This document shows positions 17,421-26,371 of a stretch of DNA of 64,000 nt, in pieces; position 1 is the first letter of the stretch, and every line of letters starts with the position of its first letter. Source of the stretch: Nonomuraea soli (GTDB lineage: Bacteria > Actinomycetota > Actinomycetes > Streptosporangiales > Streptosporangiaceae); the NCBI RefSeq assembly GCF_013761175.1, contig NZ_JACDUR010000001.1:1302001-1366000 (forward strand), read 5' to 3'. The notes below the pieces were generated by a model. That model was given only the letters and a program-made list of their open reading frames with translations, was not told the DNA's origin and did no database searches. The translations under genes and the position numbers were made by a program.

Positions 17421-19492
17421 TCGACACCGCCAAGGCCCCCGTCGAACCCATGACCCCTCTGCGGGGGCTGGGCGTGGCGGGGGCCTTCGCCCTGGTCCTG
17501 GCCGCCGTCGTCGTGCTCTCGGCCGTGCACCTGACCCAGGGCACCTCCAGCGTGGGCGCGGCCGACCTGGCCAGGCTGATCTTCGGCGGCGACGACCAGG
17601 AGACGCTCAGCGTCCTGGTCGCCTCCCGCCTGCCCCGCCTGCTGGCGGGCATCGCCGTGGGCGTCGCCCTGGGCGCGGCGGGCACCCTGCTGCAGTCGAT
17701 CGCCCGCAACCCGCTGGCCTCGCCCGACACCCTGGCCGTGAGCAACGGCGCCTACCTCGCCGTCGTCATGGCCTCCGCCCTGGGCATCGCCCTTCCCGTC
17801 CTGCCCTCGGGCGGGCTGTCGTTCCTCGGCGGCCTGGCCGCCGCAGCGCTCGTGCTGGCCCTGTCGGGCGGCGGGCGCACCGGCACCACCCGGCTCATCC
17901 TGGCCGGCTCGGCCGCCTCCCTGGCCTTCAGCTCGCTGGCCACCCTCCTCATGATCCTCTTCGAGGAGCAGACCACCGGCCTGTTCGCCTGGGGCAGCGG
18001 CTCGCTCACCCAGAGCGACCTGGTCGCCGTCACCCAGATGGGCCCGCTCATCCTGCTGGCCCTCCTGACGGCCATGCTGCTCGGGCCCCGCCTCGACATC
18101 CTCGGCCTCGGCGACGACACCGCCGCGGTGCTCGGCGTCAACGTGCGCAACCTGCGCCTGACCGTCACCCTGCTGGCCGTCCTGCTGTCGGCCGCCGCGG
18201 TGACCGTGGCGGGACCGATCGGCTTCGTGGGCCTGTGCGCCCCCGTGATCGTCCGCCTCATCGGCCGGATCCTGCCGGGCGTGCACCGCCACCGCGTCAT
18301 GCTGCCGCTGTCCGGGCTCGCCGGCGTCGCGATCATGCTCGCCGCCGACATCATCCTGCGGGCCGTCCTCGGTGGTCAGGCGGGCGTCGACATCCCGCCG
18401 GGCGTGGTGACCAGCATGATCGGCGCGGTCGTCCTCATGTGGCTGGCCCGGCGCCACCGCGACGCCGGGCCCACCCGCCAGCCTCCGACCGTGCGCACCG
18501 GGCACCGCTCGCGCACGGGCTTCCTGGTCATCGTCTCGCTCTGCGCCGCGCTCCTGGTGGCCGCCGCCTTCGCCGGGATGCTGCTCGGCGACACCTGGCT
18601 GCTCGGCGGCGACGTGACCAACTGGCTGCAGGGCCGTACGGGCAAGGCCCTCACCTACGTGCTCGACCAGCGCTACCCGCGCGTGCTGGCCGCCATCCTG
18701 GCCGGGGCCGCCCTGGCCGTGGCGGGCACCACCATCCAGGCGGTGTGCCGCAACCCCCTGGCCGAGCCCAGCGTGCTGGGCATCACCGCCGGAGCGGGCG
18801 CGGGCGCCGTCGGCCTGCTCACGCTGGTGCCGCTCGCCGGCATCGGCGGGCTGTCGATGGCCGCGGGAGCGGGCGCCTTCGCCGCCTTCGCCCTGGTCTA
18901 CCTGCTGTCGTGGAAGGGCGGGCTCAGCTCCGACCGGCTCCTGCTCATGGGCGTCGGCGCGCAGGCCCTCTTCACCGCGGTCACCGTGCTGATCATCGTC
19001 AAGTCCGACCCGTGGAACACCGCCAAGGCGCTGACGTGGCTGTCAGGCTCGACCTACGGCCGCATCCCCGCCCAGCTCATCCCGGTCGCGCTGGCGCTGG
19101 TGCTGTTCCTGCCGCTCGCCTACCTGCTGCGGCGCGACTTCGACCTGCTGGCGCTCGACGAGCAGACGCCGCGCATCCTCGGCGTGCCCCTGGAACTGGT
19201 ACGGCTGGCGGCGCTCGGCGGCGCCGTGGTGCTCACCTCCACCGCCGTCGGAGCCGTCGGCGTGGTCGGCTTCGTGGGGCTCGTCGCCCCGCACGCCGCC
19301 CGCGCACTCGTCGGCGGCCGCCACTCCCGGCTGCTGCCCGTCGCAGCCCTGCTGGGGGCGCTGCTGGTGAGCCTGGCCGACACGCTGGGCCGTACGGTAA
19401 TCGCTCCGGCGCAGGTGCCGGCGGGACTCGTCACGGCACTGCTCGGGACGCCTTACTTCGTCTGGCTGTTGTGGAGATCACGAGCCCGATAG
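17417..19492 (+). CDS. Fused double FecCD-type siderophore permease (FhuB-like)
   Basis: A 691-residue membrane protein made of two tandem FecCD/BtuC units (about 15-350 and 360-691), as in FhuB. Each carries the conserved RLPRLLAG / RYPRVLAA opening and a GTxLQ/GTTIQ...RNPLA motif (SIARNPLASPD; AVCRNPLAEPS). Each ends with GPIGFVGL or GVVGFVGL, the loop that contacts the ATPase. One chain therefore forms the whole channel with two copies of the ATPase. GTG 17417 overlaps the lipoprotein stop; an in-frame ATG at 17450 is the alternative. Under iron box 2. Confidence 0.94.
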   Translation: MIDTAKAPVEPMTPLRGLGVAGAFALVLAAVVVLSAVHLTQGTSSVGAADLARLIFGGDDQETLSVLVASRLPRLLAGIAVGVALGAAGTLLQSIARNPLASPDTLAVSNGAYLAVVMASALGIALPVLPSGGLSFLGGLAAAALVLALSGGGRTGTTRLILAGSAASLAFSSLATLLMILFEEQTTGLFAWGSGSLTQSDLVAVTQMGPLILLALLTAMLLGPRLDILGLGDDTAAVLGVNVRNLRLTVTLLAVLLSAAAVTVAGPIGFVGLCAPVIVRLIGRILPGVHRHRVMLPLSGLAGVAIMLAADIILRAVLGGQAGVDIPPGVVTSMIGAVVLMWLARRHRDAGPTRQPPTVRTGHRSRTGFLVIVSLCAALLVAAAFAGMLLGDTWLLGGDVTNWLQGRTGKALTYVLDQRYPRVLAAILAGAALAVAGTTIQAVCRNPLAEPSVLGITAGAGAGAVGLLTLVPLAGIGGLSMAAGAGAFAAFALVYLLSWKGGLSSDRLLLMGVGAQALFTAVTVLIIVKSDPWNTAKALTWLSGSTYGRIPAQLIPVALALVLFLPLAYLLRRDFDLLALDEQTPRILGVPLELVRLAALGGAVVLTSTAVGAVGVVGFVGLVAPHAARALVGGRHSRLLPVAALLGALLVSLADTLGRTVIAPAQVPAGLVTALLGTPYFVWLLWRSRAR

Positions 19493-19502
19493 AACTGGAG
19501 GC

Positions 19503-22403
19503 ATGGACACCAGCCAGCTCCTCCCGTACGGCGGCGCCATCTTAGGCCTGTTCCTGCTGCTGTGGGTGCTCGACAAGTTCACCGGCGGCATCGTGGAGGA
19601 GCTCGGCAAGCGCACCCTGGACCGGCTGGTGCGCCGCCCCCGCCAGGGCGGCCTGTTCGGGCGCCGCGCGCTGCGCTCCTACGCCTGCGCCGTACGGCAC
19701 GCCTTCGGCACCCACACCATGGGCTTCCGCAAGGACGACGCCCCGGTGACGGTCGAGGAGGTCTACGTCCCGGTGCGGTACGAAAGCGAGGGCCGCGGCG
19801 CCGAGCTGGAGCAGCTGCTGGCCACCCGCACCCGCACGATCGTCGTCGGCGAGCCCGGCGCGGGCAAGTCGATGCTGCTCAAGCACCTCATGCTCGGCTG
19901 GGCCCGCGAGCCGCGACGCGACCGCCGCGTCCCGGTCCTGGCCGACCTGCACCAGTTCGGCGCCCTGACCCTGCTCGACCTGCTGACGCGCTCCCTCAGC
20001 GGCGGGCGGCACCCGGTCACCACCGAGCAGGTCCGCGAGGCGCTCGGCGACGGGCGGCTGCGCGTCTACTTCGACGGGCTCGACGAGGTGGGCCGCGACC
20101 ACCTGCCCGCCGTCCTGGCCGAGCTTCGTGAGCTGGCCCGCGACCACCCCGACTGCCCGATGGTCGTCACCTGCCGCGAGTCGGTATACCAGGGCGAGCT
20201 GGCCGCCGAGTTCGGCGCGCCCGTCAAGGTCGTCGAGCTCGACGACGCCGCGCTGAGGGTGCTGCTGCGTCACCTGGTCGGCGCGGGCGAGCGCGCCGAC
20301 CGGCTGCGGGCCGCGCTGCACGCCGGCCACGCGGTGCTCGAACTGGCCCGCAGCCCCATGCTGCTCACGATGATCTCCTACCTGTTCCTGGAAGGCGTCT
20401 TCGGCGAGCGCGCCGAGAGGCTGCCCAGGTCACGCTCGGAGTTCTACGAGCTGGCCGTCTCCTACCTGCTGCGCCGCGACGCCGCCCGCGGCCTGGGCGG
20501 CGCTACGCGCTTCGACTCCCCGGTGAAGCTGGCGGTGCTGCGGCGGCTGGCGCTGCACCTGATGAGCAGCGGCGACGGGCGCACCATCGGCCACCGTGAC
20601 CTGCTGGCGCTCGTGCGGGCCGAGGCCGGCGACTTCAACCTCGACCCCGCCCAGGCGGCGGCGCTCGTCGACGAGATCGTGGATCGCAGCCGGCTGCTCA
20701 TCCGGCTCGCCTCGGGCGAGGGCGTCTACGCCTTCAGGCACCTGACCCTGCAGGAGTACCTGGCCGCCCTTGAACTGTCGAAGCGCGGCCAGGAGCTGGC
20801 GGAGCGATACCGGGCGGCCCCCGCGGCCTGGCACGAGGTCGTGCGGATCTGGTGCGCGGTGGTCAGCGACGACTGCACCTGGCTGCTGCGCGACCTCTAC
20901 GCCGACACCGACTCCCACGTCCTGGTGCTGCGCTGCCTGGCCGAGGCGACGCGGGTCGAGTCCGGCTTCGCCGAAGCCGTCATCGACGGCTTCCTGGCAC
21001 AGGTCAGGCATCGTGTGCCGCTGCCCGATCCGGCGGTGAAGGCGCTCGGCGCGCTGGCGGCCATCGACAGCCCGCGCGGGAACCGGGCGTTCACCGAGCT
21101 GCTGCGCCTCACCTCCGCCGACCCAGGCGACCAGACCGCCTACATGGCGCTGGCCGCCTCGGGACGCCCCGGGGCGCTCAGCGCCATCGTCGCGGCCGCA
21201 CAGGAGTCGGGAGCCGCGCGGGAGGCGCTGAGCTCGATGGGTGACCTCGCGGTGCCCGAGCTCCTCAGGGTCGGCACCGACTGGGCGATCGACGAGCTGG
21301 GCTGGATCGGCACCCCGGCCGCCGCCGAGGCGCTGGCGCTGCTCGTGACCGAGTCGCGCAAGGTCCGCGCCGCCTGGTGGCTGGCGGTCCGCCTCAACCG
21401 CGACGACGTGCGGGCGGGCTTCAACGCCCAGCGTGACCACGCCCCCACCTCCGTGCTCAGCGAGCCGTACCGCGACGACTGGTCGCCGCGCCTGCGCGCG
21501 GTCTTCGAGGAGGTGGTCCGGGCCCTCGGCGGCGCCGACGCCCCCGGCGCACGGCCGGAAGGGCTGCTGCCGATCTTCCCGCCCGTGGCCCTGGCGGTCA
21601 TGGCCCTCGACCGCACACCCGGCGTCGGCACCGTGTCGAAGGCGCCGCTCGCCGACGACGCCAAGCGGGCGACGCTGATGGTCCTGTCGCAGGTGCGCAC
21701 GAAGCCCCTGCTGACCGGGCGTGACGACACGCAGATGGCACTCGTGGCGCTGGCGGAGGTCACCGAGCGCCACGGCGAGGACCAGGACGTGGCGAACGCC
21801 GTGCGGCGCCTGTCCACCCAGCTCGTGCTCCGCATGACGATGCTCCCCGCCACCAAGGCCGTGCTCCGCTCCGTCGAGTGGCACGCGCAGGCGGCCATGC
21901 TGGGCCGTTTCCCCAAGGGCTGGGGCCTGGACCAGTGGAAGCTGCTGGCCGTCGAGCGGCCAGAACCCAGGGCGCTGCGCCGGGCCTCCATCGCCTCCGT
22001 GGTCGTCCTGTCGCTGGTCGTCGCCGGGATGGGAGGCTACGGGCTGCTGAGCGCCATGACCGGCTCCATGCCCGTCACCCCTTCCTGGCTGCCCGCGCTG
22101 ACGCTCGCCGGCACGTTCGCGTTCCTCGCAAGCCTCTTCAGAGTCGAGACGGTGCTCGGCTTCGTGTTCTTCGTCATCGGCGGGCTGGCGGGAGCCTTCG
22201 GCTGGTTCTGGTTCGCCGTGTCGACGATGACCGATTCGTTAGGCTTCAACGCGGGCGGCGGGCTGATGGCCGCCCTGACGATGCTGCCCTTCGTCCTGCG
22301 CCTGGTCTACTCCCACCGCAGACGGCGCTGGGCCAACCCCTTCCGCGAGGTGCTGGCCCAGTGCGCTCCCCGCTTCCTGCCGCGCGGGTCACATCCCCGC
22401 TGA
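19503..22403 (+). CDS. Membrane-anchored NACHT-type STAND NTPase with repeat region
   Basis: A 966-residue protein. A single N-terminal helix (about 8-24) is followed by an NTPase domain: Walker A GEPGAGKS (about 116-124), Walker B YFDGLDEVG (about 188-196), sensor-like VTCRES, and the NACHT-typical FRHLTLQEYLAA (about 405). Residues 430-800 are helical and Ala/Leu-rich, HEAT-like. Four hydrophobic segments fill about 832-940. NACHT proteins are NTP-driven oligomerising switches; bacterial ones include antiphage sensors. No nuclease or protease effector is seen, so membrane segments could be the effector. It follows the permease by 10 bp with GGAGG, so it is probably cotranscribed with siderophore uptake, which is unusual. 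Confidence 0.85.
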   Translation: MDTSQLLPYGGAILGLFLLLWVLDKFTGGIVEELGKRTLDRLVRRPRQGGLFGRRALRSYACAVRHAFGTHTMGFRKDDAPVTVEEVYVPVRYESEGRGAELEQLLATRTRTIVVGEPGAGKSMLLKHLMLGWAREPRRDRRVPVLADLHQFGALTLLDLLTRSLSGGRHPVTTEQVREALGDGRLRVYFDGLDEVGRDHLPAVLAELRELARDHPDCPMVVTCRESVYQGELAAEFGAPVKVVELDDAALRVLLRHLVGAGERADRLRAALHAGHAVLELARSPMLLTMISYLFLEGVFGERAERLPRSRSEFYELAVSYLLRRDAARGLGGATRFDSPVKLAVLRRLALHLMSSGDGRTIGHRDLLALVRAEAGDFNLDPAQAAALVDEIVDRSRLLIRLASGEGVYAFRHLTLQEYLAALELSKRGQELAERYRAAPAAWHEVVRIWCAVVSDDCTWLLRDLYADTDSHVLVLRCLAEATRVESGFAEAVIDGFLAQVRHRVPLPDPAVKALGALAAIDSPRGNRAFTELLRLTSADPGDQTAYMALAASGRPGALSAIVAAAQESGAAREALSSMGDLAVPELLRVGTDWAIDELGWIGTPAAAEALALLVTESRKVRAAWWLAVRLNRDDVRAGFNAQRDHAPTSVLSEPYRDDWSPRLRAVFEEVVRALGGADAPGARPEGLLPIFPPVALAVMALDRTPGVGTVSKAPLADDAKRATLMVLSQVRTKPLLTGRDDTQMALVALAEVTERHGEDQDVANAVRRLSTQLVLRMTMLPATKAVLRSVEWHAQAAMLGRFPKGWGLDQWKLLAVERPEPRALRRASIASVVVLSLVVAGMGGYGLLSAMTGSMPVTPSWLPALTLAGTFAFLASLFRVETVLGFVFFVIGGLAGAFGWFWFAVSTMTDSLGFNAGGGLMAALTMLPFVLRLVYSHRRRRWANPFREVLAQCAPRFLPRGSHPR

Positions 22404-22805
22404 GCCGAGCCTGCCGGTGGCCAGGAAGTCGACGGCGATCCGGTAGAAGCCGGAGATCGACTCGCCGCCCTCGGTCCCGTCGAGGAACTGCTTGCGCACC
22501 TTGGTGAAGGGGAAGGCGACGGCGTTGTTGGGGAAGCGCACACCCCAGCCGTCGTCGCCGGTGTGGTGCCACGCGCCGCCGGCGGCCTCGACGAGGCAGG
22601 CGCCCAGGAAGGAGCCGAGCACGCCGACGAGGCCGTCGATCCGCTCGGGGTCGAAGTCGGGGCGCTCCCGCTGGCGGTCGATGAAGCCCTCGACCCAGGC
22701 GACGGAGGGCGCGTTGAGCCCGAAGTCCACGTCGCTCAGGGGGCCGAGCTCGTCGATGGCCAGGCGCACGTTCTCCTCGATCATGCGCATCTCGTCGTTG
22801 GTCAT
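22389..22805 (-). CDS. Hypothetical 138-residue acidic protein
   Basis: Unrecognised family. The sequence is soluble and acidic, with MTNDEMRMIEENVRLAIDEL at the start, a central GLVGVLGSFLGACLVEAAGG and GDDGWGVRFPNNAVAFPFTKV, and no signal or membrane segment. The helix-rich first half followed by a beta-rich second half resembles small proteins sometimes found near actinobacterial immunity genes, but I see no decisive motif. ATG 22805 was preferred over the upstream 22841 because conserved-looking sequence begins there. Its last 15 bp overlap the end of the NACHT gene convergently. Confidence 0.7.
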   Translation of the reverse strand: MTNDEMRMIEENVRLAIDELGPLSDVDFGLNAPSVAWVEGFIDRQRERPDFDPERIDGLVGVLGSFLGACLVEAAGGAWHHTGDDGWGVRFPNNAVAFPFTKVRKQFLDGTEGGESISGFYRIAVDFLATGRLGSAGM

Positions 22806-22862
22806 GGCGAAAGGGTGACATCGGCCGCGGCGGGCGATCAATCGGAATTCCCGCCGACGGCG

Positions 22863-23010
22863 CCCGGCTGCTCAGGAGCGCCCGTCCCGCCAAGCGGCCA
22901 GAACGCCGCGGACCCGGCTGCTCAGGAGCGCCCGTCCGGCCAAGCGGCCAGAACGCCGCGGACCCGGCTGCTCAGGAGCGCCCGTCCGACCAGGCGCGCC
23001 ACAACGCCGC
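22863..23010 (-). repeat. Three tandem 50-bp repeats copying the 3' end of the ABC exporter gene
   Basis: Period-50 repeats start with CCCGGCTGCTCAGGAGCG at 22863, 22913 and 22963. The first two differ at only one or two bases. The third, diverged in its second half, contains the last codons and stop (TGA, 22972-22974) of the exporter gene. The extra copies lie downstream of that stop and so repeat a gene end, including the in-frame stop, without lengthening the protein. Confidence 0.9.
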
Positions 23011-24684
23011 GTAGCGGCCGCCCGCGGTCAGGAGCTCGGCGTGGGTGCCGGTCTCGACGACGCGGCCGCCGTCCATGACCACGATCCGGTCCGCCGACGC
23101 GGCCTGGGTGAGGCGGTGGGCGACGACGAGGGTCGTACGGCCGTCCGACGCCCGGTCGATGGCACGTTCGAGCACCCGCGCGCCGGCGCTGCCCGCCTCG
23201 GCGGTCGCCTCGTCGAGCACGGCGACCTCCGGGTCGGCCAGGATCAGGCGGGCCAGGGCGAGCTGCTGGCGCTGGGCGGGGGTGAGGCGGTGGCCGCCCT
23301 CGCCGACGACGGTGGCCAGGCCGTCGGGCAGCGCCTGCGCCCAGTCGAGCGCGCCGACCAGCGACAACGCCCGGCGCAGCTCGTCGTCGGTGGCGTCGGG
23401 CCCGGCCAGGCGCAGGTCCTCGGCGAGCGGCCCGGCGAACACGTGGACCTCCTGGGTGACCATGCCGACGCCGCGCGCGGCGACCTTGCCGCCGGTCGGG
23501 GTGTGCAGGCCGGCGATCAGCTTGGCCAGGGTGGTCTTGCCCGCGCCGCTCGCGCCGACCAGGGCGACCCGTTCGCCGCCCGCGACGACCAGGTCGACGT
23601 CGTGCAGGACGGGACGTCCCGTCACGTAGGCGTGGCCGAGGCCGCGCACCTCGACGGCGGCCTCGCCCGACGGCTCGACGTGGGCGGCGGGCGCCGGGAG
23701 CGGCAGGTCGGTGACGCCGACCAGGCGGGCCAGCGCCGCGGTCGCCGACTGGGCGTCGTCGAGCAGCGCCAGCGCCGTGTTGACCGGTCCGAAGAGGCTG
23801 TGGAAGTAGAGCGCGGCGGCGGTCGCCTCGCCGATCGAGGCCTGGCCGTTGCGGACCAGGAGGAAACCGGTGATGAGGACGGCCGCCAGGCCGGCGTACT
23901 CGGCGATGTGCAGGCGGCTGTAGAAGCCCATCGCCAGGCGCAGGCCGCGCATGGTCAGCTCGACCGCCGCGAGCGAACGGTTCTCGACACGGCCGAGGTG
24001 CTCGTCGTGGCGCAGGAACGCGCGGACCGTCGGCGCGCCGCCGATGGTCTCCAGCAACTGCTGCTGCTGGGCTCCCGCGGCGGTCCGCTGGGCGGCGTAC
24101 AGGGGTACGGCGTGGCGGACGTACCAGCGGGCGGTCAGCACCTGCACCGGCACGGCGATCAGCGCCGCCACGAAGAAACGCCAGTCGACCAGGGCGAGCG
24201 CCCCGAGTGTGAGCACGATCGTGAGCGCCGAGCGGGCCAGCTCGGGCAGCGCGCTGCGCACCGCGTCGGCGACCCTGCTGACGTCGGCCGTGACGCGCGC
24301 GGTCAGGTCGCCCGAGCCCGCCCGCTCCACCTGCTCCAGCGGCAGGGTCAGGGCCCGCGCGACGAAGTGCTCGCGCAGCTCGGCCAGGACGGTCTCGCCC
24401 AGCTGGGCGACCTTGGCCAGCCCGAGCGCGGTCAGCGCGCCGGCGGCCAGGGCGACCACGACCAGCAGCGCGATGGGCGGCAGCAGCGCGCCCTCGCCCG
24501 CGGCGACCAGGTCGATGACCCAGCCGAGCAGCGGCTGGGTGGCCAGTCCCGTCGCGGTGGCGACGACCATGACGCCGAAGCCGTACACCGCCAGGCGGCG
24601 GTGCGGCCTGACCAGCTCGCGTACGGCGGAGCGGGTGCGCGCCGGGGTGGCGACGGGCAGCAGGTGACGCTCGGGGGCGCTCAT
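22972..24684 (-). CDS. ABC exporter half-transporter 2 (membrane plus ATPase domains)
   Basis: A 570-residue type IV ABC exporter subunit. Six membrane helices occupy about 30-310; the ATPase lies at about 335-570. Walker A GASGAGKTT and Walker B VAVLDEAT with its catalytic Glu are intact, but the signature is RLTPAQRQQ instead of LSGGQRQR. The partner encoded just upstream has the opposite defects, so the pair should form a heterodimer with one working site. ATG 24684 overlaps the partner's stop (ATGA). Iron box 3 upstream points to siderophore export or IrtAB-like import. Its 3' end is duplicated downstream. Confidence 0.93.
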   Translation of the reverse strand: MSAPERHLLPVATPARTRSAVRELVRPHRRLAVYGFGVMVVATATGLATQPLLGWVIDLVAAGEGALLPPIALLVVVALAAGALTALGLAKVAQLGETVLAELREHFVARALTLPLEQVERAGSGDLTARVTADVSRVADAVRSALPELARSALTIVLTLGALALVDWRFFVAALIAVPVQVLTARWYVRHAVPLYAAQRTAAGAQQQQLLETIGGAPTVRAFLRHDEHLGRVENRSLAAVELTMRGLRLAMGFYSRLHIAEYAGLAAVLITGFLLVRNGQASIGEATAAALYFHSLFGPVNTALALLDDAQSATAALARLVGVTDLPLPAPAAHVEPSGEAAVEVRGLGHAYVTGRPVLHDVDLVVAGGERVALVGASGAGKTTLAKLIAGLHTPTGGKVAARGVGMVTQEVHVFAGPLAEDLRLAGPDATDDELRRALSLVGALDWAQALPDGLATVVGEGGHRLTPAQRQQLALARLILADPEVAVLDEATAEAGSAGARVLERAIDRASDGRTTLVVAHRLTQAASADRIVVMDGGRVVETGTHAELLTAGGRYAALWRAWSDGRS

Positions 24685-26315
24685 GCCAGCACCGCCGTCC
24701 GGTAGGTGTCGCTCTCGTGGACGAGTTCGGCGTGGGTGGCGTCGGCGGCGACGCGTCCGCCGTCGACCAGGACGACCCGGTCGGCCGCTGCCAGCAGGGC
24801 GGGGCTGGTCGTGACCAGGATGGTGGTACGGCCGGGACGCGCCTCCCGCAGCCCGGCGGCGATGCGCGCCTCGGTGACGGCGTCCACGGCGGTGGTGGGT
24901 TCGTGGAGCACCAGGACGGGGCGGTCGGCGGCCAGGGCGCGGGCGAGCGCGACTCGCTGGCGCTGCCCGCCCGACAGGCTGTTGCCGCGCTCGCCGACCA
25001 GGCTCTGACCGCCCTCGGGGAGCGAGTCGATCACCTCGTCGGCGCCCGAGGCAGCGAGCGCGGCGGGGGTGTGGGCGCCCAGGTTCTCCAACACGGTGCC
25101 CTCGAACAGGTCGGCATCGTGCGCGGCCACCAGGATCGCTTCGCGCAGGGCCGCGGGGTCGACGCCGGTGAGGTCCACGCCGTCCAGCTCGACGACGCCG
25201 CCGAGGGGATCGGCCGAGCGTCCCAGGCAGTGCAGCAGCGCCGAGGCCGCCGCAGGATCGGGGGCGACCACGCCGAGCAGTTCGCCGGGCCGTACCTCGA
25301 GGTCGAGGCCATCGAGTCCGCCCAGGCGCACGCCGCGCAGCCGTACGGAGCCCTGGACGGGGGAGGGCGCCGGCGTGGAGCCGGGGGCGACGGCGGGCGG
25401 GGCGGCGAGGACCTCGGCGACGCGGGCGGCCGAGGCGCGCGCCTGCGCCAGCTCGCTGTTGACCCAGGCCAGCAGGTGCAGCGGCCCCATCAGGAACAGG
25501 GCCAGGCCCACGGACGAGACCAGCTGGCCCAGGCTGATGGTGCCCTCCTGGGCCAGGCGGGCGCCGATGTAGGCGACGAGGGCGACGAAGAGCCCGGTCA
25601 GCGCGAGCACCAGGCCGTTCTGCAGCGCCTGGGCGCGCGCGGCGCGCATGGTCGCGGCGAGCGAGTCGCGGCTGGTGCGCCTGTAGCGCTCCACGGCGGC
25701 CTGCTCGGCGCCGATGCCCTTGAGCACGCGCAGCCCGGCGACCAGGTCGGCGGCGACGCCCGAGGCGTGCGCGGCGCGCTCCTGCTCGGTGGAGCTGCGC
25801 CGCTCCAGCGGCTTGGCCAGCAGGTGGCCGAGCCAGGCCAGGGCGGGCGTGCCGAGCAGCACCAGCAGGCCGAGCGGCAGCGAGGTGTTGAGCAGCACGA
25901 CGGTGCCGACGGCCAGGCCAGACAGGCCCGCCGCGGCCACCGCGACGACCAGGTTGACCGCGCCTGCGCGCCGCACGTCCTCGGTCGCGATGGTGGTCAG
26001 CGCGCCGGGCAGCCTGCCGTCCTCGGCGCCGCCGCCCGCGTGCAGCACCCGGCGCACCACCCGCAGGCGCAGGTCGTGGGCGGCACGCTCGGCCGAGCCT
26101 TCGGCGATGCGCCCGCCGAAGCGGTAGCTGAAGGACAGCACGACGTACACGCCGGCCAGCACGCCCAGCCACGACAGCAGCGACGACAGCTCGGTCTCGT
26201 CGATCATGACGCCGATCAGGACCGGGATCAGCGCCTCCGTGGCCTGGTGGAGGGCCAGCAGGAACGCGCCGAGAATGACGGCGCCCCGCTGGCCGCCGAT
26301 CGCCTGCCGCAGCAC
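24681..26315 (-). CDS. ABC exporter half-transporter 1 (membrane plus degenerate ATPase domain)
   Basis: A 544-residue ABC exporter subunit. Six membrane helices lie at about 15-290 and the nucleotide-binding domain at about 315-544. The Walker A position reads VAPDPAAASALL, lacking the Gly-Lys-Thr core, and Walker B reads VLVLHEPT, with His for Asp. The signature LSGGQRQR is intact. It can therefore donate a good signature to its partner but not bind ATP normally itself. The gene starts 21-27 bp from iron box 3 (26343-26361) and is followed directly by half-transporter 2. Substrate inferred from regulation: a siderophore or ferric siderophore. Confidence 0.93.
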   Translation of the reverse strand: MLRQAIGGQRGAVILGAFLLALHQATEALIPVLIGVMIDETELSSLLSWLGVLAGVYVVLSFSYRFGGRIAEGSAERAAHDLRLRVVRRVLHAGGGAEDGRLPGALTTIATEDVRRAGAVNLVVAVAAAGLSGLAVGTVVLLNTSLPLGLLVLLGTPALAWLGHLLAKPLERRSSTEQERAAHASGVAADLVAGLRVLKGIGAEQAAVERYRRTSRDSLAATMRAARAQALQNGLVLALTGLFVALVAYIGARLAQEGTISLGQLVSSVGLALFLMGPLHLLAWVNSELAQARASAARVAEVLAAPPAVAPGSTPAPSPVQGSVRLRGVRLGGLDGLDLEVRPGELLGVVAPDPAAASALLHCLGRSADPLGGVVELDGVDLTGVDPAALREAILVAAHDADLFEGTVLENLGAHTPAALAASGADEVIDSLPEGGQSLVGERGNSLSGGQRQRVALARALAADRPVLVLHEPTTAVDAVTEARIAAGLREARPGRTTILVTTSPALLAAADRVVLVDGGRVAADATHAELVHESDTYRTAVLA

Positions 26316-26342
26316 ACGGACTCCTTCACGAAACGGTTGAAC

Positions 26343-26361
26343 TTAGGCAAAGCTAACCTAA
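26343..26361. promoter_or_regulatory. IdeR/DtxR-type iron box 3 (divergent)
   Basis: TTAGGCAAAGCTAACCTAA matches 16 of 19 consensus positions by eye. It lies in the 56-bp gap between the exporter pair (leftward) and the PLP-enzyme gene (rightward) and could control both. Confidence 0.87.
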
Positions 26362-26371
26362 GGGGCGCTAG

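Noticed and set aside
16628..19492. A 954-residue permease starting inside the lipoprotein gene
   Set aside because: The extra 263 residues are a frame-shifted reading of the binding protein; the GTG at 17417 overlapping its stop is the natural start.
22863..23010. 50-bp repeats as CRISPR or mobile-element ends
   Set aside because: No spacers, no inverted ends and no transposase; the repeat copies the end of the exporter gene.
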